A stretch of DNA of 64,000 nt from Gammaproteobacteria bacterium (GTDB lineage: Bacteria; Pseudomonadota; Gammaproteobacteria; Steroidobacterales; Steroidobacteraceae), in the NCBI GenBank assembly GCA_947452065.1, contig CANGBB010000004.1, positions 1-64,000 of the forward strand. Direction: 5' to 3'. Every line of letters begins with the position of its first letter. The first letter of the stretch is position 1. Position numbers and translations under genes: made by a program. Below, piece by piece: positions 51,799-60,561 of this stretch. The notes below the pieces were generated by a model that saw only the letters and a program-made list of their open reading frames with translations, did not search any database and was not told the origin of the DNA.

Positions 51799-52029
51799 TG
51801 AGTAGCACGATCAGTTGCCCGCAACCCGATGGATGTGGCGCATAGCGATCGACGTGCTGTCACTGCTTTTCATGCGCTCTGAGTGGGTGTTGCTGTCGAC
51901 TGGCACCCACCTCAGACAAGAGAGGCTCCCATCTGCGGTGCATTCGGACTGAATTTCCTGGCCGACTCTCTCCTTCGGTTGATTCCATACCCGCTCGTCC
52001 TAGCCTGATCCGCTAGAAGGAGTCTTGTC

Positions 52030-53016
52030 GTGCCTGCCCATTTCGTCATGTGCGCGCGTGCTGTGAAGAACGGTGCATTCATCCCCGAGCCTGGTCCGTC
52101 GATGTTTCTACTGGTACCTGAGGGCGAGAGGCCATCGCCGAAACATGCGGTGTCGAGGTCGGATCTGTGGTTCAAGAAGCTGCGCCGCGCGTCGGTGTGG
52201 GGCATGGATGCGCGTGATGGTGCGCGTGAGCGCGGTGACCTGCTGGTTTTCGTGCACGGCTTCAACAACGATCAGCAGCTGGTCATGGAGCGGCATGCAC
52301 AGCTGCGCCGCGATCTGACTGCGGCAGGCTACAAGGGTGAGGTCTTGTCCTTCGACTGGCCGAGCAATGACAAGGCGCTTAACTACATAGAGGATCGGCA
52401 CGACGCGAAGACCACCGCGATGCAGCTGGTGACCGATGGCATCCGCGCGCTGTCCGCGCAGCAGCGTCCGGACTGCACCATCAACATTCATTTGCTGGGC
52501 CACTCAACCGGGGCCTATGTGATTCGCGAGGCCTTTGATGATGCCGATGACTCGCGGCTGGCCAATAACGGCTGGGCTGTCAGTCAGATTGTGTTTATCG
52601 CCGGCGACATCTCTTCATCGTCCATGGAACAGGGCGACAGCTCGACCGATTCTTTGTATCGCCACTGCGCGCGCATCACGAATTATTCAAACCTGTATGA
52701 CTCCGTGCTCAAGCTCTCCAACGCCAAGCGACTGGGCGTTGCGCCGCGTGTCGGCCGGGTGGGATTGCCCGTTGAGGTATCAACGAAAGCGGTGAATGTG
52801 GATTGCACGGAGTACTTTGCTCTGCTCAATTCAAACGAAGAGATTAAGAAGACGGATCAGTCGGCCGTGCTCGGCTCCTTCGATCACTCTTGGCACATTG
52901 GCAATCAGTTGTTTGCTCGCGATCTCTTTGAAACGCTGCGCGGTGATCTAGATCGCGCGGTTATCCCCACTCGCTCCATGGGCGCTGACGGAAAGTTGAA
53001 GCTGGCACGCTCTTGA
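52030..53016 (+). CDS. Alpha/beta hydrolase, DUF900-like
   Basis: Encodes 328 residues from GTG 52030, with AAGGAG about 9 bp upstream. Alpha/beta hydrolase of the DUF900 kind: LLVFVHGFNNDQQLVMERHAQL (oxyanion strand), VLSFDWPSNDKALNYIEDR, and the nucleophile elbow LLGHSTGAYVIREAF with Ser as likely nucleophile. DHSWHIGNQLFARDL near the C-terminus provides a plausible catalytic His. No signal peptide, so probably cytoplasmic. Substrate unknown. It is not coupled to neighbours. Confidence 0.78.
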   Translation: MPAHFVMCARAVKNGAFIPEPGPSMFLLVPEGERPSPKHAVSRSDLWFKKLRRASVWGMDARDGARERGDLLVFVHGFNNDQQLVMERHAQLRRDLTAAGYKGEVLSFDWPSNDKALNYIEDRHDAKTTAMQLVTDGIRALSAQQRPDCTINIHLLGHSTGAYVIREAFDDADDSRLANNGWAVSQIVFIAGDISSSSMEQGDSSTDSLYRHCARITNYSNLYDSVLKLSNAKRLGVAPRVGRVGLPVEVSTKAVNVDCTEYFALLNSNEEIKKTDQSAVLGSFDHSWHIGNQLFARDLFETLRGDLDRAVIPTRSMGADGKLKLARS

Positions 53017-53050
53017 AGGTTGAGTGGCAGCGCGCTGCCAGTAAGCGGCC

Positions 53051-53081
53051 AAAAAAAAAGCCCCGCGTGAGCGGGGCAGTG
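53051..53081 (-). terminator. Intrinsic terminator, strongest leftward
   Basis: GCCCCGC / GCGGGGC (53060-53077) with a 4-nt loop is flanked on its left by nine A residues, which read as a run of U on the minus strand, giving a textbook terminator for leftward transcription (from rpoH or the intergenic region). On the plus strand it is followed by AGTGTTTTG and may also stop the hydrolase transcript. Confidence 0.85.
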
Positions 53082-53270
53082 TTTTGATGCACCCGGTCCG
53101 TCAGGGAAGGCAAAATGTCGGATCTGCTCGTCTGGTTTTCACCGCGCCTGAAACTGCAGGCCGCTGCACGTCGATTCGTGCATCCAACTCGCCAGGGGAG
53201 ACCGCAATTGGGGCTCCCACAGGATCCGTGCCCACCGGTGACGGCCAGATTTCTTCAGAAACCGGCTGTA

Positions 53271-53351
53271 CCATCGACGCATCAACAGTGAGATGCCGTC
53301 GATGGATTGATACTAGCCCCTGTTTGTTACAAAAAACAATCAGGGACTAGT
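53271..53351. repeat. Pair of inverted repeats downstream of rpoH
   Basis: CCATCGACG pairs with CGTCGATGG (9 bp, 17-nt loop). Next, ACTAGCCCCTGTTTGTT pairs with AACAATCAGGGACTAGT (17 bp, two mismatches, 6-nt loop ACAAAA). The second arm sequence is AT-richer than the surroundings. Possible small RNA, mRNA 3'-end structure, or relic of a mobile palindromic element. Confidence 0.5.
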
Positions 53352-53419
53352 GCTTACGCCAAATATTTTTGGCCGTTCCGAGGAGCTTGCTGAAAATTAA
53401 TGCCGTACTGTGGCGCGGA

Positions 53420-54298
53420 TCACACAGCCGCGCCGGGCAGCAGCCTGCGCAGCCGGGTGATGGCGGAGGCTTCGATCTGGCGGATCCGCTCGGCCGAAAC
53501 CCCGTATTCGCTGGCCAGTTCCTGCAGCGTGGCCTTGTTTTCGCCCATCCAGCGCCGCTGCAGGATGTCCCGGCTGCGCGGGTCGAGTTCCTGTACGGCC
53601 CGGATCAGGTGGGCGCTGGAGTTGTTGTCCCAGTCCTCGCCCTCGGCCTGTTCGGCCGGGTCGGCGCCCGGTGAGGGCAGGTAGGCGGCGGGCTCGTGGA
53701 GCTCTTCGTCGTCGGCCTGCGGCACGGGGTCGAAGGACAGGTCGTGGGCGCTGAGTCGCTGCTCCATTTCCGTGACTTCGGCAGCGGTGACGCCCAGTTC
53801 GCGGGCCACCTCACGCGTCTCGTCGGCGTTTAGCCAAGCGAGGTTCTTCTTCATGCGGCGCAGGTTGAAGAACAGCTTGCGCTGCGACTTGGTGGTCGCA
53901 ATCTTGACCACGCGCCAGTTGCGCAGCACGTATTCGTGAATCTCGGCGCGGATCCAGTGGACGGCAAAGCTGACCAGGCGCACGCCGACGCCGGCGTCGT
54001 AGCGCTTGACCGCCTTCATCAGGCCGACATTGCCTTCCTGAACCAGATCGTTGATGGGTAGGCCGTAGCCGACATAGCCGCGGGCGATGTGAACCACGAA
54101 GCGCAGATGCGAGAGCACCAGCGCGCGGGCGGCTTCCAGGTCGTTCTGTTCACGGAAGCGGGTGGCCAGACGCTGCTCCTCCTCGCGCGAGAGCACGGGG
54201 ATGCGGCTGACCCGTTCGATGTAGGCATCGAAGCTGCCGATGGGGCCGGTAAGCGCCAGCTCTGCGGCCGGGGCGATCAGGGTATTGGTTGCACTCAT
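53420..54298 (-). CDS. rpoH: Heat-shock sigma factor RpoH (sigma32)
   Basis: Encodes 292 residues. RpoH directs heat-shock promoters. The sigma region 2 core (DLVQEGNVGLMKAVKRYD; VSFAVHWIRAEIHEYVLRNWR), the RpoH box (KSQRKLFFNLRRMK) and region 4 (LQELASEYGVSAERIRQIE) are present. A GGGAGGA lies 10 bp before the ATG. Its promoter carries a CIRCE-like HrcA operator. The ftsX-ftsE-ftsY genes upstream on the same strand match the usual gammaproteobacterial order. Confidence 0.97.
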   Translation of the reverse strand: MSATNTLIAPAAELALTGPIGSFDAYIERVSRIPVLSREEEQRLATRFREQNDLEAARALVLSHLRFVVHIARGYVGYGLPINDLVQEGNVGLMKAVKRYDAGVGVRLVSFAVHWIRAEIHEYVLRNWRVVKIATTKSQRKLFFNLRRMKKNLAWLNADETREVARELGVTAAEVTEMEQRLSAHDLSFDPVPQADDEELHEPAAYLPSPGADPAEQAEGEDWDNNSSAHLIRAVQELDPRSRDILQRRWMGENKATLQELASEYGVSAERIRQIEASAITRLRRLLPGAAV

Positions 54299-54332
54299 GT
54301 CGGAGCGATCCTCCCATTCACCAGATAGCGTG

Positions 54333-54362
54333 ATTCTAGCACTCCGGAAGGTAGAGTGCTAA
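54333..54362 (-). promoter_or_regulatory. Sigma70-type promoter of rpoH
   Basis: On the minus strand TAGAAT (54333-54338) matches TATAAT at 5 of 6, and TTAGCA (54357-54362) is a plausible -35 with an 18-bp spacer. Both elements fall inside or beside the CIRCE dyad, so repressor binding would block polymerase directly. Confidence 0.6.
54336..54362 (-). promoter_or_regulatory. CIRCE element (HrcA operator) upstream of rpoH
   Basis: TTAGCACTC-N9-GAGTGCTAG on the minus strand matches the CIRCE consensus TTAGCACTC-N9-GAGTGCTAA in 17 of 18 arm positions, with the exact 9-bp spacer (TACCTTCCG). It lies 38 bp before the rpoH ATG. HrcA normally represses groESL and dnaK; here it would link repression and sigma32 synthesis. 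Confidence 0.88.
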
Positions 54363-54406
54363 CGGGCTTCGCAAGTTCCGATCAAATATTTTTCTATTTA
54401 GATCAA

Positions 54407-55324
54407 TTAGTTATTTCGATCGATGCGGGCTAGGTGGCCGCTGGCGGCCAGCCAGGCGCCCAGCCAGCCAAGCAGCGCGCCCGCCGCGGCCAGCCAGCCG
54501 AGTTCGTGCAGGCCCGGGCCAGCCAGCACGAACTGGCTGCCATAGGCTTGGGCTAACTCCCGCACCGCTGAGCGCAGCGAGAGGATGGCCGCGGCCACGA
54601 TAAGCCAGGCTAGGGCGCCGGCCATGAGTCCATACAGCAGGCCGGTGTACAGGAACGGCCGCCGCACGAAGGCATTGGTGCCGCCCACCAGCTTGGTGAC
54701 TTCGATCTCCGTGCGCCGCGCTTGGATCTCGAGCCGGACGGTGTTGCCCACGACGGCGATGACAGCGGCCGCGAGCAGTGCGGTGATCATCCACAGCACC
54801 GCATGCAGGACGGAGAGGATGGCGGTGATGCGGTTGATCCAGTCGCTATCGAGCTGCACCAGTTCGATTTCCGGCCAGGCGGCCAGCGCGGTGCGCAGGT
54901 TCTCGACCGATGCGCGGTCGCTGGCGCTCGGGACCGGAGTCACGATCAGCACATGCGGCAGTGGGTTCTCGGGCAGCACGTCGAGCGCCGCGCCGAGGCC
55001 GGAGTTGCGGCGGAATTCGGTCATCGCCTGTGTGGCGGTGATCAGCTCCACGCGCGCCACGCCGCTCCGCGCACGGGTCGAGCGGGCCAGTTGATCGGCT
55101 TTCTGTTCGCCGACCTCCGGCTTCAGATACGCCGTCAGCGTGATGGTGCCGCTGAGGTTGCCGGTGGCGGAGGTGGTGTTGCGCACCAGCGTGAGCAGAC
55201 TTTGCGGCAGTGCCAGCGCCAGCGCCATGACGGCCACGGTTAGTGCGGTGGCCAGCGGCGCACGCGCCAGATTCCCGGTCGAGGACACCAGGGCATGTAG
55301 GTGACGAGCCAACCAGCTCCCCAT
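54407..55324 (-). CDS. ftsX: Cell division protein FtsX
   Basis: Encodes 305 residues. FtsX is the membrane subunit that, with FtsE, activates septal peptidoglycan hydrolases. One N-terminal membrane segment, a periplasmic loop (TITLTAYLKPEVGEQKADQLA; NPLPHVLIVTPVP) and three C-terminal membrane segments with the conserved IEVTKLVGGTNAFVRRPFLYTGLLYG stretch, read in parts. Two bases after the ftsE stop codon. Confidence 0.94.
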   Translation of the reverse strand: MGSWLARHLHALVSSTGNLARAPLATALTVAVMALALALPQSLLTLVRNTTSATGNLSGTITLTAYLKPEVGEQKADQLARSTRARSGVARVELITATQAMTEFRRNSGLGAALDVLPENPLPHVLIVTPVPSASDRASVENLRTALAAWPEIELVQLDSDWINRITAILSVLHAVLWMITALLAAAVIAVVGNTVRLEIQARRTEIEVTKLVGGTNAFVRRPFLYTGLLYGLMAGALAWLIVAAAILSLRSAVRELAQAYGSQFVLAGPGLHELGWLAAAGALLGWLGAWLAASGHLARIDRNN

Positions 55325-55326
55325 GA

Positions 55327-56019
55327 CTAACGTACTCCCTTGATGGTGGGCAGCGCGCCCACCGTATGGTCGTGCACGGTGCCGCCTTCGAGCACCACTT
55401 CGCGCAGACCCGATTCGCGCACCAGATGCAGGTCGTGTGTGGCCAGCAGTACTGTGACGCCCACTGAATTGAGCCGACGGAACAACGTCATCATTTCGAC
55501 GGCCAGCTCTGGATCGAGATTGCCCGTGGGTTCATCGGCGATCAGGAGCGGTGGTCGGCCAACGATGGCGCGCGCAATGCCGACGCGTTGCTGCTCGCCC
55601 ACGGAGAGCTCTTCGGGCAGCTGGCGTTCCTTACCCAACAGACCCACCTGATCCAGCGCTGCGCGCACGCGCTTGTCGATCTCGCGCAGTGAGGTGTCGG
55701 TCACCACCAGTGGGAGCGCGACATTGTCGAAGACGTCGTTGTTGGGCAGCAGCTTGTGATCCTGAAAGACCATGCCCACGCCGCGGCGGAAGGCCGGGAT
55801 GCGTTTGGCCGGCAGATCGCTGAGGTTCACGCCGTTGACGATGGCGCGGCCGCGGGTGGGGCGTTCGAGCAGCGCGATGAGCTTGAGTAGTGTGCTCTTG
55901 CCGGCCCCGGAGCGGCCCGTGAGCACCACCATCTCGCCGGCGGCGATTTCCAGTGTCACGCCGGCCAGCGCCTCGCGACCATTGGGATAGCGTTTGACGA
56001 CCCGATCGAAGCTGATCAT
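55327..56019 (-). CDS. ftsE: Cell division ATP-binding protein FtsE
   Basis: Encodes 230 residues. ABC ATPase: Walker A GRSGAGKST, Q-loop in MVFQDHKLLP, signature SVGEQQRVGIARAI (usually LSGGQ; here ELSVGEQQ), Walker B PPLLIADEPTGNLD, H-loop ATHD. It couples ATP hydrolysis to FtsX in septal wall cleavage. It overlaps ftsY by 4 bp (ATGA) upstream. Confidence 0.95.
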   Translation of the reverse strand: MISFDRVVKRYPNGREALAGVTLEIAAGEMVVLTGRSGAGKSTLLKLIALLERPTRGRAIVNGVNLSDLPAKRIPAFRRGVGMVFQDHKLLPNNDVFDNVALPLVVTDTSLREIDKRVRAALDQVGLLGKERQLPEELSVGEQQRVGIARAIVGRPPLLIADEPTGNLDPELAVEMMTLFRRLNSVGVTVLLATHDLHLVRESGLREVVLEGGTVHDHTVGALPTIKGVR

Positions 56020-56999
56020 GGAGCACTTCCTGTGGTGGGCACTTCGCCGACCAGTCCGCTGGCAAAGCTGAGGGCATCGAATTCGCCGAAATCTTCGGCA
56101 GTTTCACCGAGTCCGACAAAGCGGATCGGCAGTTTCAGGCGCCGTGCGATGGCGACGACGATGCCGCCGCGCGCGCTGCCGTCGAGTTTGGTGATGGCCA
56201 GGCCGGTCAGGCCCAGCGCGGCATGGAACTGTTCAGCCTGCACCAGCGCATTTTGGCCCTGATTGGCATCCAGGATCTGCAGCACTTCATGCGGGGCCGC
56301 GGGGTCCACGCGCTGAAGAACGCGCTTCACCTTCTTGAGCTCTTCCATCAGATGCGCCTGATTCTGCAGCCGACCGGCGGTGTCGGCGATCAGCACGTCG
56401 GTGCCGTCCTGTTGCGCGCTCTTGAGCGCGTCGAATACCACGGCGGCCGGATCGCTCCCCGTGGCCTGGCCACGAAATTGGCTGTTGGTGCGCTGTGCCC
56501 AGATGTGTAGCTGTTCGACGGCGGCGGCGCGGAAGGTGTCGCCGGCTACCAGCGTGACCTTCTTGCCCTCCTGCACATAGCGCTGCGCCAGCTTGCCGAT
56601 GCTGGTGGTCTTACCCGAGCCATTGACGCCCACTACCAGGATCACGAAGGGTCGTGCGCTGGGATTGATCTGCAGCGGCTGCTGGCAGGGCAGCAGAATC
56701 TGGCTGAGCTCTTCGCGCAGGGCGCTGAGCAGGGCCTCGGCATCATCCAGTTCGCGCCGCGCGACACGTGCGGTGAGCGAATCGAGAATGGCCGTGGTGG
56801 CCTCGATGCCGACGTCGGCCGCCAGCAGGCGCGCCTCAAGATCCTCGAACAGCGAGGCGTCGATCCGGCGGCCGCGCACCAGCACCTGCAGATCACGGGC
56901 CAGCGAGCTGGCGCCACGGCTCAGCCCGGCCTTCAGTCGTGCAAAAAAGCCCTTGGGAGCCGCGCTGGCTCCGGAGGCGTCGACGGGTGCTTCGGACAT
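56016..56999 (-). CDS. ftsY: Signal recognition particle receptor FtsY
   Basis: Encodes 327 residues from the ATG at 56999, chosen because sequence upstream overlaps the divergent rsmD gene and is not FtsY-like. SRP-type NG domain with G1 GVNGSGKTTSIGKLA, GDTFRAAAVEQL, G3 DTAGRLQNQ and G4 TKLDGSA. The acidic A domain is much shorter than in E. coli. FtsY targets nascent membrane proteins to the translocon. All GTPase motifs are intact, in contrast to FlhF in the same window. Confidence 0.96.
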   Translation of the reverse strand: MSEAPVDASGASAAPKGFFARLKAGLSRGASSLARDLQVLVRGRRIDASLFEDLEARLLAADVGIEATTAILDSLTARVARRELDDAEALLSALREELSQILLPCQQPLQINPSARPFVILVVGVNGSGKTTSIGKLAQRYVQEGKKVTLVAGDTFRAAAVEQLHIWAQRTNSQFRGQATGSDPAAVVFDALKSAQQDGTDVLIADTAGRLQNQAHLMEELKKVKRVLQRVDPAAPHEVLQILDANQGQNALVQAEQFHAALGLTGLAITKLDGSARGGIVVAIARRLKLPIRFVGLGETAEDFGEFDALSFASGLVGEVPTTGSAP

Positions 57000-57057
57000 C
57001 GAATTACCTGAATGAGGAGAGAACTGATTGTAGCGTCTGCGGTAGGCTCGCGTACCG

Positions 57058-57654
57058 ATGCCATCGACAACACAGACACGCGGCTCGCGGACCCGCTCCC
57101 TGCGCATCATTGCCGGGGCCTGGCGCGGTCGCCGCTGGCAATTTCCCGACACCGACATGCGGCCCACGCCGGATCGCGTGCGCGAGACGCTGTTTAACTG
57201 GCTGCAGACGCGGATCGCCGGGCTGCGCTGTCTGGATCTGTTCGCAGGGTCGGGCGCGCTGGGACTGGAAGCATTGTCGCGCGGGGCAGCAGCCGTGGTG
57301 TTCATCGAAGCCGATGCCCGGGCCGCACAGGGGCTGCGCGAGTTGCTGACGAGCTGGCAAGCCTCGCAGGCCGAGGTGCATCGGGGCGACGCACTGCATT
57401 ACCTCGCCGGACCGTCGCGGCCGATGGACTTGGTCTTTCTCGATCCGCCGTTTGCGGCTGGGCTGCTGGCGCCAGTGGCCGAGGCACTGACTCGCCGCGG
57501 CTGGCTGGCCGAGGGCGCAATGATCTATGTGGAACACGCTGCCGATGATCGCTGGCAGCCGCCAACGGGTTGGGAGCGGCTGAAATCCGGGACCGCCGGC
57601 GCCGTCGGCTATCATCTGTACCAGTTCAGGACTGCGAAGGAGCAGCCTTTATGA
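57058..57654 (+). CDS. rsmD: 16S rRNA (guanine(966)-N2)-methyltransferase RsmD
   Basis: Encodes 198 residues. The RsmD start LRIIAGAWRGRRWQFP and RPTPDRVRETLFNWL are diagnostic. SAM motif CLDLFAGSGALGLEALSRGA and the catalytic DPPF (in DLVFLDPPFAAGLL) follow. Modifies G966 in the 30S head. The divergent ftsY is the usual neighbour; the start is 58 bp away. It overlaps coaD by 4 bp. Confidence 0.95.
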   Translation: MPSTTQTRGSRTRSLRIIAGAWRGRRWQFPDTDMRPTPDRVRETLFNWLQTRIAGLRCLDLFAGSGALGLEALSRGAAAVVFIEADARAAQGLRELLTSWQASQAEVHRGDALHYLAGPSRPMDLVFLDPPFAAGLLAPVAEALTRRGWLAEGAMIYVEHAADDRWQPPTGWERLKSGTAGAVGYHLYQFRTAKEQPL

Positions 57655-58133
57655 ATCGAACCGCCGTCTATCCGGGCACCTTTGACCCCATCACGCGTGG
57701 TCATGAAGACCTGGTACGCCGCGCGGCCGGGATTTTCCAGCGCGTGGTGGTGGCCATCGCGGAGAATCCGAACAAGGCGCCGCTGTTCAACATTACCGAG
57801 CGCGTCGAGATGGCGCGCGCGGTGCTCGCTGATGTCAGCAACGTAGAGGTCACGGGCTACCGCGGTCTGACCGTGGACGTGGCCCGTCAGCATGACAATG
57901 GTGTGATCGTGCGCGGTCTGCGTGCCATCTCCGACTTCGAGTTCGAATTCCAGCTGGCCAACATGGGCCGACATCTCGCGCCGGGCGTTGAGACGATGTT
58001 CCTGACACCCAAGGAACAGTTCACGTTCATTTCATCCACGCTGGTGCGCGAAATCGCGATGCTGGGTGGCAATGTGTCGGAGTTCGTACATCCGGTAGTG
58101 GAAGCCGCATTCAAACGGAAGCTGGCGAAATGA
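57651..58133 (+). CDS. coaD: Phosphopantetheine adenylyltransferase
   Basis: Encodes 160 residues from ATG 57651, in a 4-bp overlap with rsmD. CoaD makes dephospho-CoA. The nucleotidyl-transferase motif YPGTFDPITRGHEDL contains the (T/H)xGH signature and NGVIVRGLRAISDFEFEFQLANMGR (read in parts) and SSTLVREIAMLGGNVSEFVHP are typical. It overlaps the following ggt start by 4 bp. Confidence 0.97.
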   Translation: MNRTAVYPGTFDPITRGHEDLVRRAAGIFQRVVVAIAENPNKAPLFNITERVEMARAVLADVSNVEVTGYRGLTVDVARQHDNGVIVRGLRAISDFEFEFQLANMGRHLAPGVETMFLTPKEQFTFISSTLVREIAMLGGNVSEFVHPVVEAAFKRKLAK

Positions 58134-59866
58134 TCTTGCGCCGCAGACTCCCCGCACTGCTGCTTGGCGCGCTGGGCGTATGCGGCGCGGTGAATGTTTT
58201 GTCGGCTGCGGAAGTGGCTGCGGCACGCGCATCGGTCACTGCGAAGCCGGTGGCCACGGTGGCTGCTCATCATGCCGCCATCGCCAGTGCGCACCCCGAG
58301 GCTACGGCTGCGGGGCTGGAAGTCCTGCGCGCCGGTGGTAATGCCTTTGACGCTGCGGTAGCCGTGGCAGCCGCGCTGGGCGTTGTCGATCCGGCGGGTT
58401 CGGGACTGAGCGGCGGCGGATTTTTTCTGCTGCATCGGGCCCGTGATGGCAAGGACATCCTCATCGATGCGCGCGAAATGGCGCCGGGCGCTGCCAATCG
58501 CGACATGTTTTTGGATTCGGCCGGCAATCCGGTGCCGCGTCTCTCGATGGACAGTGCGCTCGGTGCGGGCATTCCCGGCGAGCCGGCCGGCATGGCGCTG
58601 GTGGCGGCGCGGTATGGTCGCTTGCCGGCGGCACAGAGCCTAGCACCGGCGATCCGTCTCGCGCGTCAGGGCTTTGCGCTGACGCCGCGTTTGCGTGCAG
58701 AACTCGAAGCCCGGCAGCGCAAATTTGCTGACACACCCGATGTAGCGCGCAACTTCCTGCGCAATGGCGCAGTGCCGGAGCTGGGCGTCATCATTCGCCA
58801 GCCGGAACTGGCCAGCACGCTGGAATCACTGGCCAAGAATGGCCTCGATTCTTTCTACCGCGGTGAACTGGCGCGTCGCGTCGTAGCCGGTGTGCGTTCA
58901 CTCGGCGGTATCTGGACGGAGCAGGATCTGGCGGCGTATCGCGCCATCGAGCGCGAGCCGCTCGTCGCGCAGTATCGCGGTGCGCGCATCGTGTCGGCAC
59001 CGCCGCCCAGCTCAGGCGGTGTGGGTCTCATCGAAGGACTGAACATCCTGTCCAACTTCGATCTCGGTGCGGTCGATGCGCTGACGCGCAAGCATCTGAT
59101 CATCGAGTCCGAGCGGCGACTGCATCGCGATCGTGCGATGTATCTCGGTGATCCGGATTTCGTCAGCGTGCCGGTGGCACGACTCACCAGTCCGGATTAT
59201 GCGGCGGGTCTCGCGGCCTCCATTCACAGTGCTCATGTATTGCCCAGTGCCAATCTGCCTGGCATCGGTGCTGGTGCCGCGCAAGGTCCACAGACCACGC
59301 ATTTCTCGATCATCGATGGTGAGGGCAATCGCGTCGCTGCCACGCTGACACTGAACTTCAGTTTTGGTTCGGGTCTGATGGTCAGCGGCACTGGCATGTT
59401 CCTCAACAATGAGATGGATGACTTCTCGATGAAGCCCGGTGTGCCGAATGGCTATGGCCTGGTGGGTCAGGAAGCGAACGCCATCGCGCCGGGCAAGCGC
59501 ATGCTCTCTTCGATGACGCCGACATTTGTCGAGACGCCTGACAAGGTCATGGTGGTGGGTTCACCCGGCGGCAGTTTCATCATCGGCATGGTGTTGTTTG
59601 CGACGCTGGATTTCCTTGATGGTCGGAGCGCAGCGCAGATCGTCGGCGCACCGCGCATTCATCATCAGTATCTGCCCGATGTGTTGATGGCCGAGCCCGG
59701 TGCACTGACGGATGCGGAGCGCACGGGGCTGCAGGCGCTGGGTCACACGGTGCAGGAAGGCAATCGGCGCTGGGGCAATCTGCAGGTGGTGATTCAGGAG
59801 CGCGCCAGCGGTGCGTTCGATGCGGCTGCCGATCCGCGCGGTGATGGAGTGGCGAAGATTCAGTGA
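58130..59866 (+). CDS. ggt: Gamma-glutamyltransferase
   Basis: Encodes 578 residues with a signal peptide (about 1-26). Periplasmic GGT that self-cleaves before the nucleophilic Thr, here predicted T389 in GPQTTHFSIIDGEG. HPEATAAGLEVLRAGGNAFDAAVAVAAALGV near the N-terminus, SGLSGGGFFLLHR and GSPGGSFIIGMVL are conserved. It degrades glutathione and other gamma-glutamyl compounds. The ATG overlaps the coaD stop, and the 3' end overlaps the convergent alkA-like gene by 7 bp. Confidence 0.94.
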   Translation: MILRRRLPALLLGALGVCGAVNVLSAAEVAAARASVTAKPVATVAAHHAAIASAHPEATAAGLEVLRAGGNAFDAAVAVAAALGVVDPAGSGLSGGGFFLLHRARDGKDILIDAREMAPGAANRDMFLDSAGNPVPRLSMDSALGAGIPGEPAGMALVAARYGRLPAAQSLAPAIRLARQGFALTPRLRAELEARQRKFADTPDVARNFLRNGAVPELGVIIRQPELASTLESLAKNGLDSFYRGELARRVVAGVRSLGGIWTEQDLAAYRAIEREPLVAQYRGARIVSAPPPSSGGVGLIEGLNILSNFDLGAVDALTRKHLIIESERRLHRDRAMYLGDPDFVSVPVARLTSPDYAAGLAASIHSAHVLPSANLPGIGAGAAQGPQTTHFSIIDGEGNRVAATLTLNFSFGSGLMVSGTGMFLNNEMDDFSMKPGVPNGYGLVGQEANAIAPGKRMLSSMTPTFVETPDKVMVVGSPGGSFIIGMVLFATLDFLDGRSAAQIVGAPRIHHQYLPDVLMAEPGALTDAERTGLQALGHTVQEGNRRWGNLQVVIQERASGAFDAAADPRGDGVAKIQ

Positions 59867-60561
59867 GCGCTTGCGCCGCGCCGCTTCGTGCGGCGGGCGA
59901 GCCGCGGCGCGGGTCGACGTGGCGGCGGCAATTCTCCGGCGCGATGCAGGTCCACGGCGCGCCACAGATACCAAGCCGCAGCACTGCGATACGGGCGCCA
60001 GCGTTCGCCGAATTCGCGCAGCGCGCGTGGTGTCGGCATCTGCTTCAAGCCGTAAGCCAGTCGGAAGCCGTTGCGCACACCAAAGTCATCCACAGGCCAG
60101 ACATCTGGTCGGCCGAGCTGGAACATCAGCAGCATCTCCACCGTCCAGCGACCCACGCCGCGCACTGAGCTCAGTCGCTCGATGATGGTCTCATCGTCCA
60201 TCTCGCGCAGTGTGTCTCCGGGCGGCACGACGCCGGCGCGGGTCTTGTCAGCCAGATCATGCAGCGCGCGGATTTTGGCAAAGGAGAAGCCCGCCGAGCG
60301 CAGTGACTCGGGCGGTGTAGCCAACAGAGCCGCGGGCGTTGGGAATGCAGTGCCCGGATACAGCGCGCAGAAACGATCCAGAATGCGTTGAGCCACCACG
60401 CCACTCAGTTGCTGGTGCGCGATGGCCCGCACCAATGATTCAAAGGGCTCGCGCTCACTCTGGATGCGCAGCGCATAGCGTCCAGCGGCCTGCACCAGCG
60501 CGGCCATCACCGGATCGTCCAGCAGCACGGCTTTGCGACTGCGCTCCTTTAACGCTGGCAT
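59860..60561 (-). CDS. DNA-3-methyladenine glycosylase II (AlkA-like)
   Basis: Encodes 233 residues from the ATG at 60561, 13 bp inside the end of mutM. HhH-GPD superfamily: hairpin LSSVRGVGRWTVEMLLMF and the catalytic Asp region DVWPVDDFGVRNGF. Removes alkylated bases. Closest by eye to AlkA-type glycosylases without the N-terminal Ada or AraC-like parts. Its overlap with mutM makes a two-gene base-excision-repair unit. The C-terminus is Arg/Pro-rich. Confidence 0.87.
   Translation of the reverse strand: MPALKERSRKAVLLDDPVMAALVQAAGRYALRIQSEREPFESLVRAIAHQQLSGVVAQRILDRFCALYPGTAFPTPAALLATPPESLRSAGFSFAKIRALHDLADKTRAGVVPPGDTLREMDDETIIERLSSVRGVGRWTVEMLLMFQLGRPDVWPVDDFGVRNGFRLAYGLKQMPTPRALREFGERWRPYRSAAAWYLWRAVDLHRAGELPPPRRPAPRLARRTKRRGASAH

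Larger units (their letters stand above)
53017..53419. other. Structured intergenic region between the hydrolase and rpoH genes
   Basis: About 400 bp without a convincing gene. It contains a strong terminator (53051-53077), a CCATCGACG/CGTCGATGG dyad (53271-53305) and a larger 17-bp imperfect dyad (53312-53351). A short open frame at 53084-53350 has no ribosome site or recognisable protein. The two dyads lie in the 3'-UTR of rpoH if that transcript runs to the terminator, or could form a small RNA. Confidence 0.55.

Noticed and set aside
53084-53350. 88-codon plus-strand frame between the hydrolase gene and rpoH
   Set aside because: No ribosome site, no recognisable protein, and it spans a terminator edge and two inverted repeats; better treated as non-coding.
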